Shown here piece after piece: positions 42,643-52,184 of a stretch of DNA of 64,000 nucleotides. Position 1 is the stretch's first letter; each line of letters opens with the position of its first letter. Source of the DNA: Massilia pinisoli. GTDB lineage: Bacteria; Pseudomonadota; Gammaproteobacteria; Burkholderiales; Burkholderiaceae_D. The notes beneath the pieces were generated by a model. That model was not told the DNA's origin and searched no databases. It saw only the letters and a program-made list of their open reading frames with translations. The DNA is taken from the NCBI RefSeq assembly GCF_024753285.1, contig NZ_JANUGW010000014.1:62001-126000 (forward strand). The letters run 5' to 3'. Position numbers and translations under genes: made by a program.

Positions 42643-43398
42643 TCAGTTTGCGACGCAAGCTCTTCTATTTTTGTTCCTCGTTTTTATTTTGGTTACGCAG
42701 CCGGAGACAATATCAAAAGCAAAGATCATTGTGAAGTACCCGACAATGAATGTGAAGTGGGAAAGGGAGGCTGCTCCACGCAACACTTGGTAGGCGTTAA
42801 GGCCCCCTGCGATAGTGACAGATACTTGGCTAACAGATATTGCCATGTTTCCGAGGAAATTATATATAGTATGCATTCCTATTGCCAGCAAAAGTGAATT
42901 CCATCTAAGAGCGATGCTTGCATAAAAAATCCCGCTGACTATGATTGTTGCCATTATTGAGAAGTGACAAAGATAAAAGATTAGCGAGGATAAAAATATG
43001 GCGTATATCGGCCTCATCCTTTTTAAAAGTGAGCGCAGAAGAAGCTTTCTGAACATGATTTCTTCTAAAACGGCTGCGCCAAACGAATTAATTAGAAACA
43101 TTGGCAAAAGGTTGTAAGGAATTAAAGATTTTACGAAAGATAATTCCTTTCCTCTGAGCCCGAGGGCGAACAAAATATACAGAACAAGTGCTATATATGA
43201 AATAAATAATACGCCCTGCCAAACTATACTTCGCATAACGGTATGCCTTTCGGCGTACAGCAGCAACAGCAATGCACAAGTGACCATGATTGCGAGGTTC
43301 CATGGTCCTGTATTGCCTTTATATATCGCAGCCCATAATTTTGCTGCGAATAAAACAGGCAAAAAAAGCCAAGCGTTGATTTTTTTTACATGTTCCAT
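42643..43398 (-). CDS. CPBP-family intramembrane protein (CAAX-protease-like), possible microcin immunity
   Basis: 251 residues with about eight membrane helices. The CPBP/Abi motifs are present: EEIMFRKLLL (EExxxR) near 113-122, FYLCHFS near 141-147 and HTIYNF (HxxxN) near 177. Such proteins are membrane metalloproteases or have lost activity; several act as bacteriocin self-immunity proteins. It is 107 bp downstream of the microcin-like precursor on the same strand. Codon use and base composition are far more AT-rich than the chromosome around it, which points to transfer. Immunity is inferred from position and family. Confidence 0.75.
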   Translation of the reverse strand: MEHVKKINAWLFLPVLFAAKLWAAIYKGNTGPWNLAIMVTCALLLLLYAERHTVMRSIVWQGVLFISYIALVLYILFALGLRGKELSFVKSLIPYNLLPMFLINSFGAAVLEEIMFRKLLLRSLLKRMRPIYAIFLSSLIFYLCHFSIMATIIVSGIFYASIALRWNSLLLAIGMHTIYNFLGNMAISVSQVSVTIAGGLNAYQVLRGAASLSHFTFIVGYFTMIFAFDIVSGCVTKIKTRNKNRRACVAN

Positions 43399-43505
43399 CT
43401 GCTCTGGATTTCCGTTTGCGCCCCAACCAATTAAGTTGGGGCGCGATTGGTTAGTTAAATATCATCTGGCGATAAATATCGCTAAATACGCCATGTGATG
43501 CAGAC

Positions 43506-43877
43506 TCATCTGCCGTTTTGTTTTTGCGCGGCGTGTGACAATGCATTGGATTGCGCCGATTGCATATTGCCAATAGCCGTCCCCCAACCATTCCAATCCA
43601 CTGACTCTAATGTGTCGGTAAATGCGTTACTGCAAGCCGTAGCGGCGGTAGCGGCGTTCGTTAGTGTCGGCTTTTTTTTCACGCTGTTAACGGCAACGGC
43701 GCACCCCATACCTTCTCCGGCAATACGCACGGCTGCTCCGCCGGTGAGCGGCAAGGAACTTATCGAAGATAGAGTAAAGCCGTTGTGCGCGTCAATTGAT
43801 TGTCTTTTTCCATTAACTACTACTTGATCCGTGCCGCCAGACACCAAATTGATTTCGATAAGAGATAATTTGCGCAT
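43506..43877 (-). CDS. Class II microcin-like precursor with double-glycine leader
   Basis: 123 residues. The leader MRKLSLIEINLVSGG is the classical short GG leader of class II microcins, with a CAGGA ribosome-binding site before the ATG. The core of 108 residues is Ala/Gly/Ser/Thr-rich, weakly hydrophobic and contains two cysteines (GMGCAVAV and ATACSNAF) that could form a disulphide. No siderophore-type serine-rich C-terminus is evident. The C39 ABC exporter at 44121, the adaptor at 46416 and the CPBP protein at 42643 are on the same strand. Antibacterial activity is inferred. Confidence 0.75.
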   Translation of the reverse strand: MRKLSLIEINLVSGGTDQVVVNGKRQSIDAHNGFTLSSISSLPLTGGAAVRIAGEGMGCAVAVNSVKKKPTLTNAATAATACSNAFTDTLESVDWNGWGTAIGNMQSAQSNALSHAAQKQNGR

Positions 43878-44120
43878 TTTATTTCCTGATAAAAGTTAAT
43901 TTAATCCACTAACTACGTGGTGCCGTCATTTGTACCGTCGCGAAGTGCCGGTACGCTTACTCCGTTACACTCACTATGGAACAGATTTTCCAATCGATCA
44001 GTGTACGGTGATTCTGTTGAGTATATGCTTCAGCGACATCCCAACTTTAAGAAATGCGCCATAATCTCCAATGATTGCTGTTTCGGTTTTTGTAATGGAA
44101 CTAACTAATCAGCCGATTTT

Positions 44121-46289
44121 TCAGTCAATGGCCTCATTCCTGGGGCATGGCGCTAAGTCCGACATTAAAAGCTCCGCTCCAACTGTTCTTTGCTCAGAAC
44201 CAGATGGCTGGGGTCCGCGCAACACCGTTGCGACCCCGCCCTGCAGCAGAACTACCCGTTTGGCCACGTCGATGGTTTCACGACGGTGCGCTATCACCAC
44301 GCGCGTGAGCGGCATCTGATGGAGTGCTTGATTCACCTTGAATTCGTTGTCGATGTCCAGGTGACTTGTGGCTTCGTCCAACGCGAGTATCTTTGGCTGC
44401 TTGTACAGCGCACGGGCCAAAAGTAGGCGCTGCTTTTGGCCGCCAGAAAGGCTGCTTCCCATGTCTCCCACCAGCGTTAGATAGCCCATGGGCATAGCGG
44501 CGATCTCGTCATGGATTGCAGCGTAGCGGGCGCATTCCACGACACGCGCCTGGTCAATGCGGGCATCGAAAAATGCGATGTTGTCTTGCAGTGAGCCTGA
44601 AAGCAACACATCGTCCTGCATCACGGTTCCCACTAGTTGGCGGTAAGCGCGTAAGCCCAGTTGTGTGATCGGGGTATTGTCGATCAGCACCTCCCCTTCG
44701 GTGGGAGGTAGCAAGCCCAAGATGATCTTGCACAGCGTGCTCTTGCCACAGCCGCTGGGTCCCACCAAGGCAATGCTTTGGCCGGCAGGGATATGCAAAT
44801 CGACCCCGTTGAGCACCCATGGTTCGCCTTCACCGTAGCGGAATCTGACGTTCTTCAACGTGATATCGCACCGTAGACGGCTCAGGTCCGATTCCTGCTC
44901 CACTTCGTGTTCCGCCGGTTCCATGACGATATCCGCCAATCGTTCCGCATGCAGGCTCAGAATTTTGAGGCTGAAAAACACGTCAATCAGGCTGAACAGG
45001 CGGCCCGAAAAAGTGCCTGCATAGCTGGTAAATGCCATCAGCATCCCTACCGTCAAGGCGTTCTGCATCACGGCATCCGCACCCAGGTAAAACAGCGCAA
45101 GTCCCTGTATGCCGAAAATTGCGGTATTTGCCACCTTGAACAGAATGCCAAGCTTTTGGGTTTGGACATCGCGATTGATGACGTCTTGCTGCAGGTTTTG
45201 CCAGCGTGCCCTGCGCTCGGCCTCCCGGCCGAACAACTTGAGCGGTGTGATAGCGCGCAGCGTCTCGAGGAAATGGCTGTTTTCCTTGGCTCCCAACACC
45301 AGACGCTCCTGCGACGCGTCCCGCAGCGGCTGGTAAAAAGCCCAGCGCAAGAGCGCATACACTACCACCGCCGCCAGCACGACGGCAGACAATGACAGGC
45401 TGTACATCAACATCATACCGAGCGCAATCAGCGCCATCAGGCCATCCACGAGGCTTTCCACGAACAGACTGGTTAGCGTCCCCTGAATCGCACCGATACT
45501 ACCGAAGCGCGACACGATATCGCCCAGATGGCGCTTTTCAAAATACGTCACGGGGAGGCGAGTCAAGTGCCCGAATAGGCGAATCGCCCATTGCTGCCCG
45601 ATGTGTATGCTCCATCGCATCAGGAACCAACTGCGCGCTAGGCTAATGACTGTCTGGGTCACAGTCAGTAGACCAAAACCGAGCAGCAATACCTTCAGCA
45701 AATCGTGGTCGCCGCTGACGATCACGTCATCGATGACGAACTGATTAAACAAAGGTGAGGCAATAGCAAATACTTCGAGCGCCAATGCAAGTGCGATTAC
45801 TTGGATCAGGGCGCGGCGCAGCCCAGTAATACGGCCGGTTAAGTCGCGAATAGCGACGCGCTTTCTCTCGTCCCCTACAACAAAGTCGGCGCTGGGTGTC
45901 AGTTCCAGGGCAATGCCGGTAAAATGCTTGGACACTTCACTCAAGGGCAAGCTGCATTCGCCAACTGCGGGGTCAAGCAGCGTGACGACGCGTTTGCCAT
46001 TAAGGCGGCGACTGACTTTTTTTAGAACGACGAAATGGTTCATGTTCCAATGCAGGATACATGGCACTTGTAATTGCTCCAGCTCCTCCAGCTCTAAGCG
46101 CAGCGGGCGCGATGCCAGTTGTAGCGCCGACGCATGCCGCATTAAATGTTCGAGTGTCGCCCCTTTCAGACTGACGGAAAACTTGCGCCGCAGTTCAGCC
46201 AAGTCAACACGATAGCCGTAATAGTTCGCCACCATCGCCAAGCTTGCCAAGCCACATTCGCTGGATTCAGTTTGCAGTACGACTTTCAT
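44121..46289 (-). CDS. Bacteriocin ABC exporter with N-terminal C39 peptidase (CvaB-like)
   Basis: 722 residues from ATG 46289, chosen because the protein then begins MKVVLQTESSECGLASLAMV as C39 proteins do; an in-frame ATG at 46412 would add 41 foreign residues. Catalytic residues are Cys12, His85 (NMNHFVVL) and Asp106 (LLDPAVG). The membrane domain spans ~155-430 and the nucleotide-binding domain has Walker A GPSGCGKS, signature LSGGQKQR, Walker B ILALDEAT and VVIAHRRET. It should cut the GG leader of the peptide at 43506 and export it. No outer-membrane factor is encoded here; TolC from elsewhere, or the one at 13705, may serve. Confidence 0.88.
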   Translation of the reverse strand: MKVVLQTESSECGLASLAMVANYYGYRVDLAELRRKFSVSLKGATLEHLMRHASALQLASRPLRLELEELEQLQVPCILHWNMNHFVVLKKVSRRLNGKRVVTLLDPAVGECSLPLSEVSKHFTGIALELTPSADFVVGDERKRVAIRDLTGRITGLRRALIQVIALALALEVFAIASPLFNQFVIDDVIVSGDHDLLKVLLLGFGLLTVTQTVISLARSWFLMRWSIHIGQQWAIRLFGHLTRLPVTYFEKRHLGDIVSRFGSIGAIQGTLTSLFVESLVDGLMALIALGMMLMYSLSLSAVVLAAVVVYALLRWAFYQPLRDASQERLVLGAKENSHFLETLRAITPLKLFGREAERRARWQNLQQDVINRDVQTQKLGILFKVANTAIFGIQGLALFYLGADAVMQNALTVGMLMAFTSYAGTFSGRLFSLIDVFFSLKILSLHAERLADIVMEPAEHEVEQESDLSRLRCDITLKNVRFRYGEGEPWVLNGVDLHIPAGQSIALVGPSGCGKSTLCKIILGLLPPTEGEVLIDNTPITQLGLRAYRQLVGTVMQDDVLLSGSLQDNIAFFDARIDQARVVECARYAAIHDEIAAMPMGYLTLVGDMGSSLSGGQKQRLLLARALYKQPKILALDEATSHLDIDNEFKVNQALHQMPLTRVVIAHRRETIDVAKRVVLLQGGVATVLRGPQPSGSEQRTVGAELLMSDLAPCPRNEAID

Positions 46290-46415
46290 CGTCAGTATCC
46301 GTCTTTCATGAAAAATAATGGCAAGACAGTTTGCACCACCGCTACTTGCCACCGTGAACTGCACCATAACTTTTTCTGGAAAGCACCTTTCTTGCAAGGT
46401 CCATATCGACATGTA

Positions 46416-47738
46416 TTATTTGGCAATTGCTAGTAACGGCTCGGCTATCCATTCCCATATCTTTCGACTATCTTGCATAACGTCCGCTTCCAGCGTCATG
46501 CCAGGCTTCAGGTATTGCGACCGGCCATATGCTTGGATTGTCTGTTTTTCCGGACGCACCTTAATCCGATACAGGGCCTCCCCACCGCTTCCTTCCCTTG
46601 CGTTTTGCTGTGCGTTCGTTAATATCGTACTCGCCAAATTTTGCGGTAACTCATTCGGAGCAAAGGGCGTGGCACTTACGTCAATAACGATACCTTTTTG
46701 CAGTCCGAATTTCTGATATGGGAATGCCTGATAACGGATCAATACGTTCTGCCCCCGTGCAACGAAGCCCGCAGTCCGGCTGGGCGCGTACAGGTGCACT
46801 TCCAGTTCCGTCGCACCATCTGCGTTATCCGACCGCATAGGGATGAGCGTGGCCAATGTCTGCCCACCGTTGATCGCTTGGCCCGCCTGGTAAGTAATCG
46901 TAGTTAACTTCCCATCCTGCGGAGCGGTAATCAGCACGGACTTACGACTATTATTCTCAGCAATTTCTTGTTCAAGCGAAGCTTGTGCTCGCTGTAGCTG
47001 AGCAAGATCAGTAGCCAAGGATGTCGCCAGTGCGACCAGTTCACCCTCGACCTCGAGACGGGTGGCACGCAACTGCGCCGCGGTGCGGCCCTCGTTTGCC
47101 AGACGTGTGCTCAAATCGATCACAGCTTCTTCCTGCTGCTGGGTTTGCGCTGCAGAAAAATATCCGCTTGCTTGCAGGGTTTCGTATTTGCGCAAGGTTT
47201 GCTGCGCGAGTGCCAGGCGGCGCTTGATCAATTCAGTTTCTTGTGCCAGTTGGTTCGCTTCAGCATTCAAACTTTGAAGACGCTGCGTTAACACCGTCTT
47301 GCGCTCCTCATTCTGGGCAAGACGTAACCGCCGCTCCGTTTCGAGACTGCTCGTCCGGCTCTTCAACTGCTGGGCGATCAGAGCAGTCAATTCTCCACGG
47401 CTACCTTGGCGCTCGGTCGATAATTCGAACAGAGGCTCGCCCGCCCGCACTCGCTGCCCTTCAGTTATATAAGTGCGTACCAACACGCCGGCGTTCGGAG
47501 CATTGATTACCAAACTTCCTTTTCCCGGCACTAATATGCCCGTAACACGAGCCTTCTTTGTAATCGTGCCGACGAGTACAAACGTAATGAATGCAAGGAG
47601 AATGACAAAGGCTAAACCGGAAATCAGCCAGGAGGACAATGGCTGTGCCAGATGAATCGTACCGAGCCATTGCTGCCCCAATGACGCTGTTGCTTCCCGA
47701 CGGAACAATAGCGAATTCGGCACTTCGATATTCGACAT
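46416..47738 (-). CDS. HlyD/CvaA-type membrane-fusion protein
   Basis: 440 residues. One membrane helix (about 36-58, SWLISGLAFVILLAFITFVL), lipoyl-like halves (VLVRTYITEGQRVRAGEPLF and LITAPQDGKLTTITYQAGQA) around a long coiled coil (~110-280), then a beta domain. It links the C39 ABC exporter to an outer-membrane duct. It is the first gene of the microcin export operon and is followed after ~125 bp by the ABC gene. The N-terminal MSNIEVPNSLLFRREA matches CvaA-type adaptors. Confidence 0.87.
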   Translation of the reverse strand: MSNIEVPNSLLFRREATASLGQQWLGTIHLAQPLSSWLISGLAFVILLAFITFVLVGTITKKARVTGILVPGKGSLVINAPNAGVLVRTYITEGQRVRAGEPLFELSTERQGSRGELTALIAQQLKSRTSSLETERRLRLAQNEERKTVLTQRLQSLNAEANQLAQETELIKRRLALAQQTLRKYETLQASGYFSAAQTQQQEEAVIDLSTRLANEGRTAAQLRATRLEVEGELVALATSLATDLAQLQRAQASLEQEIAENNSRKSVLITAPQDGKLTTITYQAGQAINGGQTLATLIPMRSDNADGATELEVHLYAPSRTAGFVARGQNVLIRYQAFPYQKFGLQKGIVIDVSATPFAPNELPQNLASTILTNAQQNAREGSGGEALYRIKVRPEKQTIQAYGRSQYLKPGMTLEADVMQDSRKIWEWIAEPLLAIAK

Positions 47739-47978
47739 TTCTCATCTCTTTCGGTAATCGATACACGAACAAAGAAAACAGCGAAATAACTTGTGGACGT
47801 ATGTGCTCCCGACCAGTGAAGACTATACGATGACGACCATTGAATTTCTGATTGGAAACAAGAAGTGCTTAACTGCACTGATTATGGGCGACTGCGTTGT
47901 CTAGTTCTTCACGGTGCTATCCCACCGGCGTATGCCAAATCTTCGACCGGGGCGTGCACCTAATCGATTGCATATTCA
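47739..47978. other. Upstream region of the microcin operon
   Basis: AT-rich spacer before the adaptor gene; it should hold the operon promoter. Short open frames of ~25 codons occur but none has a ribosome-binding site. No iteron like those of the first locus is present. Confidence 0.35.
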
Positions 47979-48116
47979 TCAGGTTGGCAGTCGAGCAGGT
48001 AGCCGAGTGCCAAGTCCCAAGTAAGCGACCAGCGCGCGAAACGTGGACAATTCCAGACCACCGATTGATTGCGGCTCGATGTTTGCCACGCCAGCCAGCC
48101 GCACGCTTTCGCGTAC
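47979..48116 (-). pseudogene. Possible 3' fragment of a helix-turn-helix (XRE-like) gene
   Basis: The minus strand reads RESVRLAGVANIEPQSIGG-LELSTFRALVAYLGLGTRL before a stop. This resembles the end of small XRE-type HTH proteins (recognition helix, then LELSTFRALVAALG). No start or first half is present. It overlaps the 5' end of the glycosyltransferase frame on the other strand, so it marks a disturbed junction at the edge of the AT-rich insert. Weak evidence. Confidence 0.3.
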
Positions 48117-49394
48117 AGTAGCGGCAACGCAAAACACGGAGGCGCCATCGATCCCACCCGCTACGTCGTCGTCACCATCGGCTCGGCCGGCGACCTGTTC
48201 CCCTTCCTCGCGCTGGCGCTTCGGCTGCACGCACGCGGCCACCGCGTCAGCTTCCTCGCGCCCGAGCCGCACGGCCCGTGGGTCCGGGCGGCCGGACTGC
48301 CGTTCACGGGCCTGCCCGTTGACGAGGGCGTACTGCACGACCCGGACCTGTGGCATCCGACGCGCGGCTTCGGCGTCGTCTGGCGCGCGACGCGGCCCGC
48401 GATGGCGTGCGTGGTGCCGTTCGTCGCGGCGTTGCCGGCGGACGAGCGTTGCGTGCTGCTCGTGCATCCGCTCGCGTTGCCGGAGGCTGACCTGTGCCGC
48501 GTGGTTCACCCCGGCGTGAAGATCGCGGCGGCCTACCTGGCGCCCGCGAACCTCATGACGGTGCACGACCCGCTGATGATCGGGCCGTGGCGCGTGCCCG
48601 CGTGGGTGCCGCTGGCGGCGCGGCGCGCGTTCTGGCGCTGGGTGGGACGGCGCTTCATCGATCCCGTCGCGCTGGCGGACGTGAACGCGGCAAGGGCCGC
48701 GCACGGCCTCGCGCCGGCCGCATCGCTGATGGACTGGATCGCCACCGTACCCGACCTGTCGCTGACCTTGTTCCCCGACTGGTTCGCGCCCACGCATCCG
48801 GACTGGCCGCAGCCCCTCGTACGTGGCGACTTTCCCCTGTTCGATCCGAACGCCGGCGCGCAGCTGGCACCCGAACTGGCCGCGTTCCTGCACGCGGGCC
48901 CGCCGCCGCTCGTGTTTACGCACGGCACGGGCAACACACAGGCGGCCGCGTACTTCCGCCATGCGCACGCGGCGGCCGCGCGCCTGGGCAGGCGCGCCGT
49001 CTTCCTCACACCGCACCGCGACCAGGTGCCGGCCGACCTGCCGGACACGATGCTGTGGCAGGACTACGTGCCGCTCTCGGCACTGCTGCCGCATGCGACG
49101 GCGCTGATCCACCACGGCGGCATCGGCACGACGGCCGAAGCCTTGCGCGCGGGCACGCCGCAACTCGTCGTACCGCTGGCGCACGACCAGTTCGACAACG
49201 GCGCCCGCGTGACGGCGCTCGGTGTCGGCGCGAGCCTGCCCGCTGCGCGCCTGAACGAGGACCGGCTCGTGCGCGCGCTCGACGCGCTGCTGGCGGCGCC
49301 CGGGCTGGACGCGCGCACGCGGGCCGTGACGGCGCGGTTCGCGCCCGAGGCCGGCGTCGACAGGATGTGCGTGGCGCTCGAATCGCTGCGCTGA
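48069..49394 (+). CDS. GT1/UGT-like glycosyltransferase
   Basis: 441 residues if counted from TTG 48069, the only conventional start in frame; no ATG or GTG is available before the conserved region. Family similarity begins at TRYVVVTIGSAGDLFPFLAL about 28 residues later. The C-terminal nucleotide-sugar-binding motif is clear: HHGGIGTTAEALRAGTPQLV, PLAHDQFDNGARV. GT1-type enzymes of this kind (rhamnosyl- and macrolide-type) transfer a sugar to lipids or small molecules. The poor start, beside a broken HTH remnant, suggests that the original 5' end was altered by the nearby insertion. Confidence 0.75.
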   Translation: MRLDVCHASQPHAFAYSSGNAKHGGAIDPTRYVVVTIGSAGDLFPFLALALRLHARGHRVSFLAPEPHGPWVRAAGLPFTGLPVDEGVLHDPDLWHPTRGFGVVWRATRPAMACVVPFVAALPADERCVLLVHPLALPEADLCRVVHPGVKIAAAYLAPANLMTVHDPLMIGPWRVPAWVPLAARRAFWRWVGRRFIDPVALADVNAARAAHGLAPAASLMDWIATVPDLSLTLFPDWFAPTHPDWPQPLVRGDFPLFDPNAGAQLAPELAAFLHAGPPPLVFTHGTGNTQAAAYFRHAHAAAARLGRRAVFLTPHRDQVPADLPDTMLWQDYVPLSALLPHATALIHHGGIGTTAEALRAGTPQLVVPLAHDQFDNGARVTALGVGASLPAARLNEDRLVRALDALLAAPGLDARTRAVTARFAPEAGVDRMCVALESLR

Positions 49395-49470
49395 TGGTGG
49401 GCGAGCGCACCGACGGCCCTGTCCGGGCGTGCTGCAATACGCCATCGTGATGACATCGGGAGCTGCGCGC

Positions 49471-52020
49471 ATGCGTGATCCATCCAGCAAGGCGACTCTG
49501 GCGGGCCACGTGCGCGTACGCGGCGCGCGCGAGCACAACCTGAAAAACGTCGACCTCGACATCCCGCGCGACGCCCTCGTCGTGTTCACAGGCGTCTCCG
49601 GCTCGGGCAAGTCGTCGCTCGCCTTCGGCACGCTGTACGCGGAGGCGCAGCGGCGCTACCTGGAATCCGTCTCGCCTTACGCCCGCCGGCTGTTCCACCA
49701 GATGCCCGTGCCGGAAGTCGACGACATCGACGGCCTGCCGCCCGCCGTCGCGCTGCAGCAGCAGCGGGGCACGCCGACGACGCGGTCGTCCGTCGGCAGC
49801 GTGTCCACGTTGTCGAACTCGTTGCGCATGCTGTACTCGCGCGCCGGCGACTATCCGCCCGGCCAGGAGCTGCTGTACGCCGAATCGTTTTCCCCGAACA
49901 CGGCGGAAGGTGCGTGCCCCGAATGCTCGGGCCTGGGCCGTGTGTACGACGCGACGGAGGCATCGATGGTGCCGGACGACAGCCTGACGATCCGCGAGCG
50001 CGCCGTCGCCGCGTGGCCGCCCGCGTGGCACGGCCAGAACCTGCGCGACATCCTCGTCACGATGGGCTACGACGTCGACACGCCGTGGCGAGACCTGCCG
50101 AAGAAGGACCGCGACTGGATCCTGTTCACGGACGAGACGCCCACCGTGCCCGTGTACGCAGGGCTCACGCCGGCGGAGACGCGGCGCGCGCTGAAGCGCA
50201 AGGAGACGCCCAGCTACCAGGGCACGTTCAGCGGCGCGCGCCGCTACGTGCTGCAGACGTTCGCGAACACGGAAAGTGCCTCGATGAAGAAGCGCGTGGC
50301 ACGCTACATGGTGAGCACGGAATGCCCGCTGTGCCAGGGCCGCCGCCTGCGCCGGGAAGCGTTGTCCGTGACGTTTGCCGGCATGGACATCATGACCTTG
50401 TCGCGCGTCCCGCTGGAACGTCTCGCTCAACTGCTGCGGCCGTACGCGGAAGGGACCGCACCCAAAGGCAAGGCGCGCACGGGCAAGCATCCGGAGCAGC
50501 TGATCGTCACGCAGCGCATCGCCGCCGACCTGTGCGCGCGGCTCGACACGATGCTGGCGCTGGGCCTCGGCTACCTGGCGCTGGAACGCAGCACGCCCAC
50601 GCTGTCGCCGGGCGAGCTGCAGCGCCTGCGCCTCGCCACGCAGGTACGTTCGAACCTGTTCGGCGTCGTGTACGTGCTGGACGAACCGTCGGCCGGCCTG
50701 CATCCGGCGGACACGGAAGCCCTGCTGGACGCGCTCGCGCGGCTGAAGGCGGCCGGTAACTCGCTGTTCGTCGTCGAACATGCGCTGGACGTGATCCGCC
50801 ACGCGGACTGGATCGTCGACGTGGGTCCGCAGGCCGGCGAGAAGGGCGGGCAGATCCTGTACAGCGGTCCGCCCGACGGCTTGCGCGCCGTGGCGGGCTC
50901 GCACACGCGGCGCTATCTGTTCACGGATGCGCAAGACGCCGTGCGCCCGGCCGCGCGCACGCCGCGCGCGCCGACCGGCTGGCTCAAGCTGGAGAACGTC
51001 ACGCGCAACAACCTGCACGGCCTCGCCGTCGCGTTCCCGCTGGGCGTGATGACGGGCGTGGCCGGCGTCTCCGGCTCGGGCAAGTCGACGCTCGTGAGCC
51101 AGGTGCTCGTCGACCTCGTCGGCGCGGCGCTGGGACAAGGTGCAGCCGAGGACGAGCCCGAGGATGGCATGGACCTCGAGCGCGAGGCCGACATCCCCAC
51201 CGTCGGCCACATCGCAGGCCCACTGCATGGCATCCGCCGCCTCGTGCGCGTGGACCAGAAGCCGATCGGCCGCACGCCCCGCTCGAACCTGGCCACGTAC
51301 ACGGGCCTGTTCGACCAGGTGAGAAAACTGTTCGCCGCCACGCCGGTCGCGAAGAAGCGCCGCTACGACGCCGGGCGCTTCTCGTTCAATGTGGCGAAGG
51401 GCCGCTGCGAGCATTGCGCGGGCGAGGGCTTCGTGATGGTCGAGTTGCTGTTCCTCCCGAGCGTGTACGCGCCATGCCCCACGTGCGGCGGCGCGCGCTA
51501 CAACGCCGACACGCTCGCCGTGCGCTACCACGACCGCAACATCGCCGACGTGCTGGGCATGACGGTCGACGAGGCCCATGCGTTCTTCGCAGAGGAAGAG
51601 AGCGTCGCGCGGCCGTTGTCCGTGCTGCGCGAAGTGGGTCTCGGCTATCTGCGGCTGGGGCAGAGCGCGACGGAGCTGTCCGGCGGCGAAGCCCAGCGCA
51701 TCAAGTTGGCGACGGAGCTGCAGCGCGCCGGCCGCGGCGGCACCTTATATGTACTGGACGAGCCGACGACGGGCCTGCACCCCCTCGACGCCGACCGCCT
51801 GCTGGCCCAGCTGGACCGCCTGGTCGACGCCGGCAACACCGTCATCATGGTCGAACACACGATGCGGGTCGTAGCCACGTGCGACTGGGTGATCGACATC
51901 GGCCCCGGCGCGGGCGAGGCGGGCGGAACGGTCGTGGCGGCGGGGCCGCCGGCGGAGGTCGCGCGAGCGAAGGGGAGTCGCACGGCCCCTTACCTGGCTG
52001 CGGTCCTGCCGGGGCGATAG
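49471..52020 (+). CDS. UvrA paralogue (short, class II type excinuclease ABC subunit A)
   Basis: 849 residues from ATG 49471 (GGGAGC ribosome-binding site); ATG 49450 is possible. Two ABC cassettes: Walker A GVSGSGKSS (~45) and GVSGSGKST (~530), signatures SPGELQRL and LSGGEAQR, Walker B VYVLDEPS and LYVLDEPT. Zinc-type cysteine pairs occur in CPECSGLG, CPLCQG and CPTCGG. Length is ~90 residues less than housekeeping UvrA (~940), mainly in the insertion regions. Such paralogues are linked to DNA-damage tolerance or drug resistance; the target is unknown. The true uvrA is presumably elsewhere. Confidence 0.88.
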   Translation: MRDPSSKATLAGHVRVRGAREHNLKNVDLDIPRDALVVFTGVSGSGKSSLAFGTLYAEAQRRYLESVSPYARRLFHQMPVPEVDDIDGLPPAVALQQQRGTPTTRSSVGSVSTLSNSLRMLYSRAGDYPPGQELLYAESFSPNTAEGACPECSGLGRVYDATEASMVPDDSLTIRERAVAAWPPAWHGQNLRDILVTMGYDVDTPWRDLPKKDRDWILFTDETPTVPVYAGLTPAETRRALKRKETPSYQGTFSGARRYVLQTFANTESASMKKRVARYMVSTECPLCQGRRLRREALSVTFAGMDIMTLSRVPLERLAQLLRPYAEGTAPKGKARTGKHPEQLIVTQRIAADLCARLDTMLALGLGYLALERSTPTLSPGELQRLRLATQVRSNLFGVVYVLDEPSAGLHPADTEALLDALARLKAAGNSLFVVEHALDVIRHADWIVDVGPQAGEKGGQILYSGPPDGLRAVAGSHTRRYLFTDAQDAVRPAARTPRAPTGWLKLENVTRNNLHGLAVAFPLGVMTGVAGVSGSGKSTLVSQVLVDLVGAALGQGAAEDEPEDGMDLEREADIPTVGHIAGPLHGIRRLVRVDQKPIGRTPRSNLATYTGLFDQVRKLFAATPVAKKRRYDAGRFSFNVAKGRCEHCAGEGFVMVELLFLPSVYAPCPTCGGARYNADTLAVRYHDRNIADVLGMTVDEAHAFFAEEESVARPLSVLREVGLGYLRLGQSATELSGGEAQRIKLATELQRAGRGGTLYVLDEPTTGLHPLDADRLLAQLDRLVDAGNTVIMVEHTMRVVATCDWVIDIGPGAGEAGGTVVAAGPPAEVARAKGSRTAPYLAAVLPGR

Positions 52021-52184
52021 TCCCTACGCCCTCACTCATGCAATTCCGGTGATGTTCGGCGTAATTACACTGTAACGCCGTCCAATCTCGGCGACTTGGT
52101 AAAAATGCACGTTCAAACGAACGCGCCGGTTTGTTTGCTTGCGTTACACTTGGGATATTTTTTTCATAAGAGTAACGACACAGC

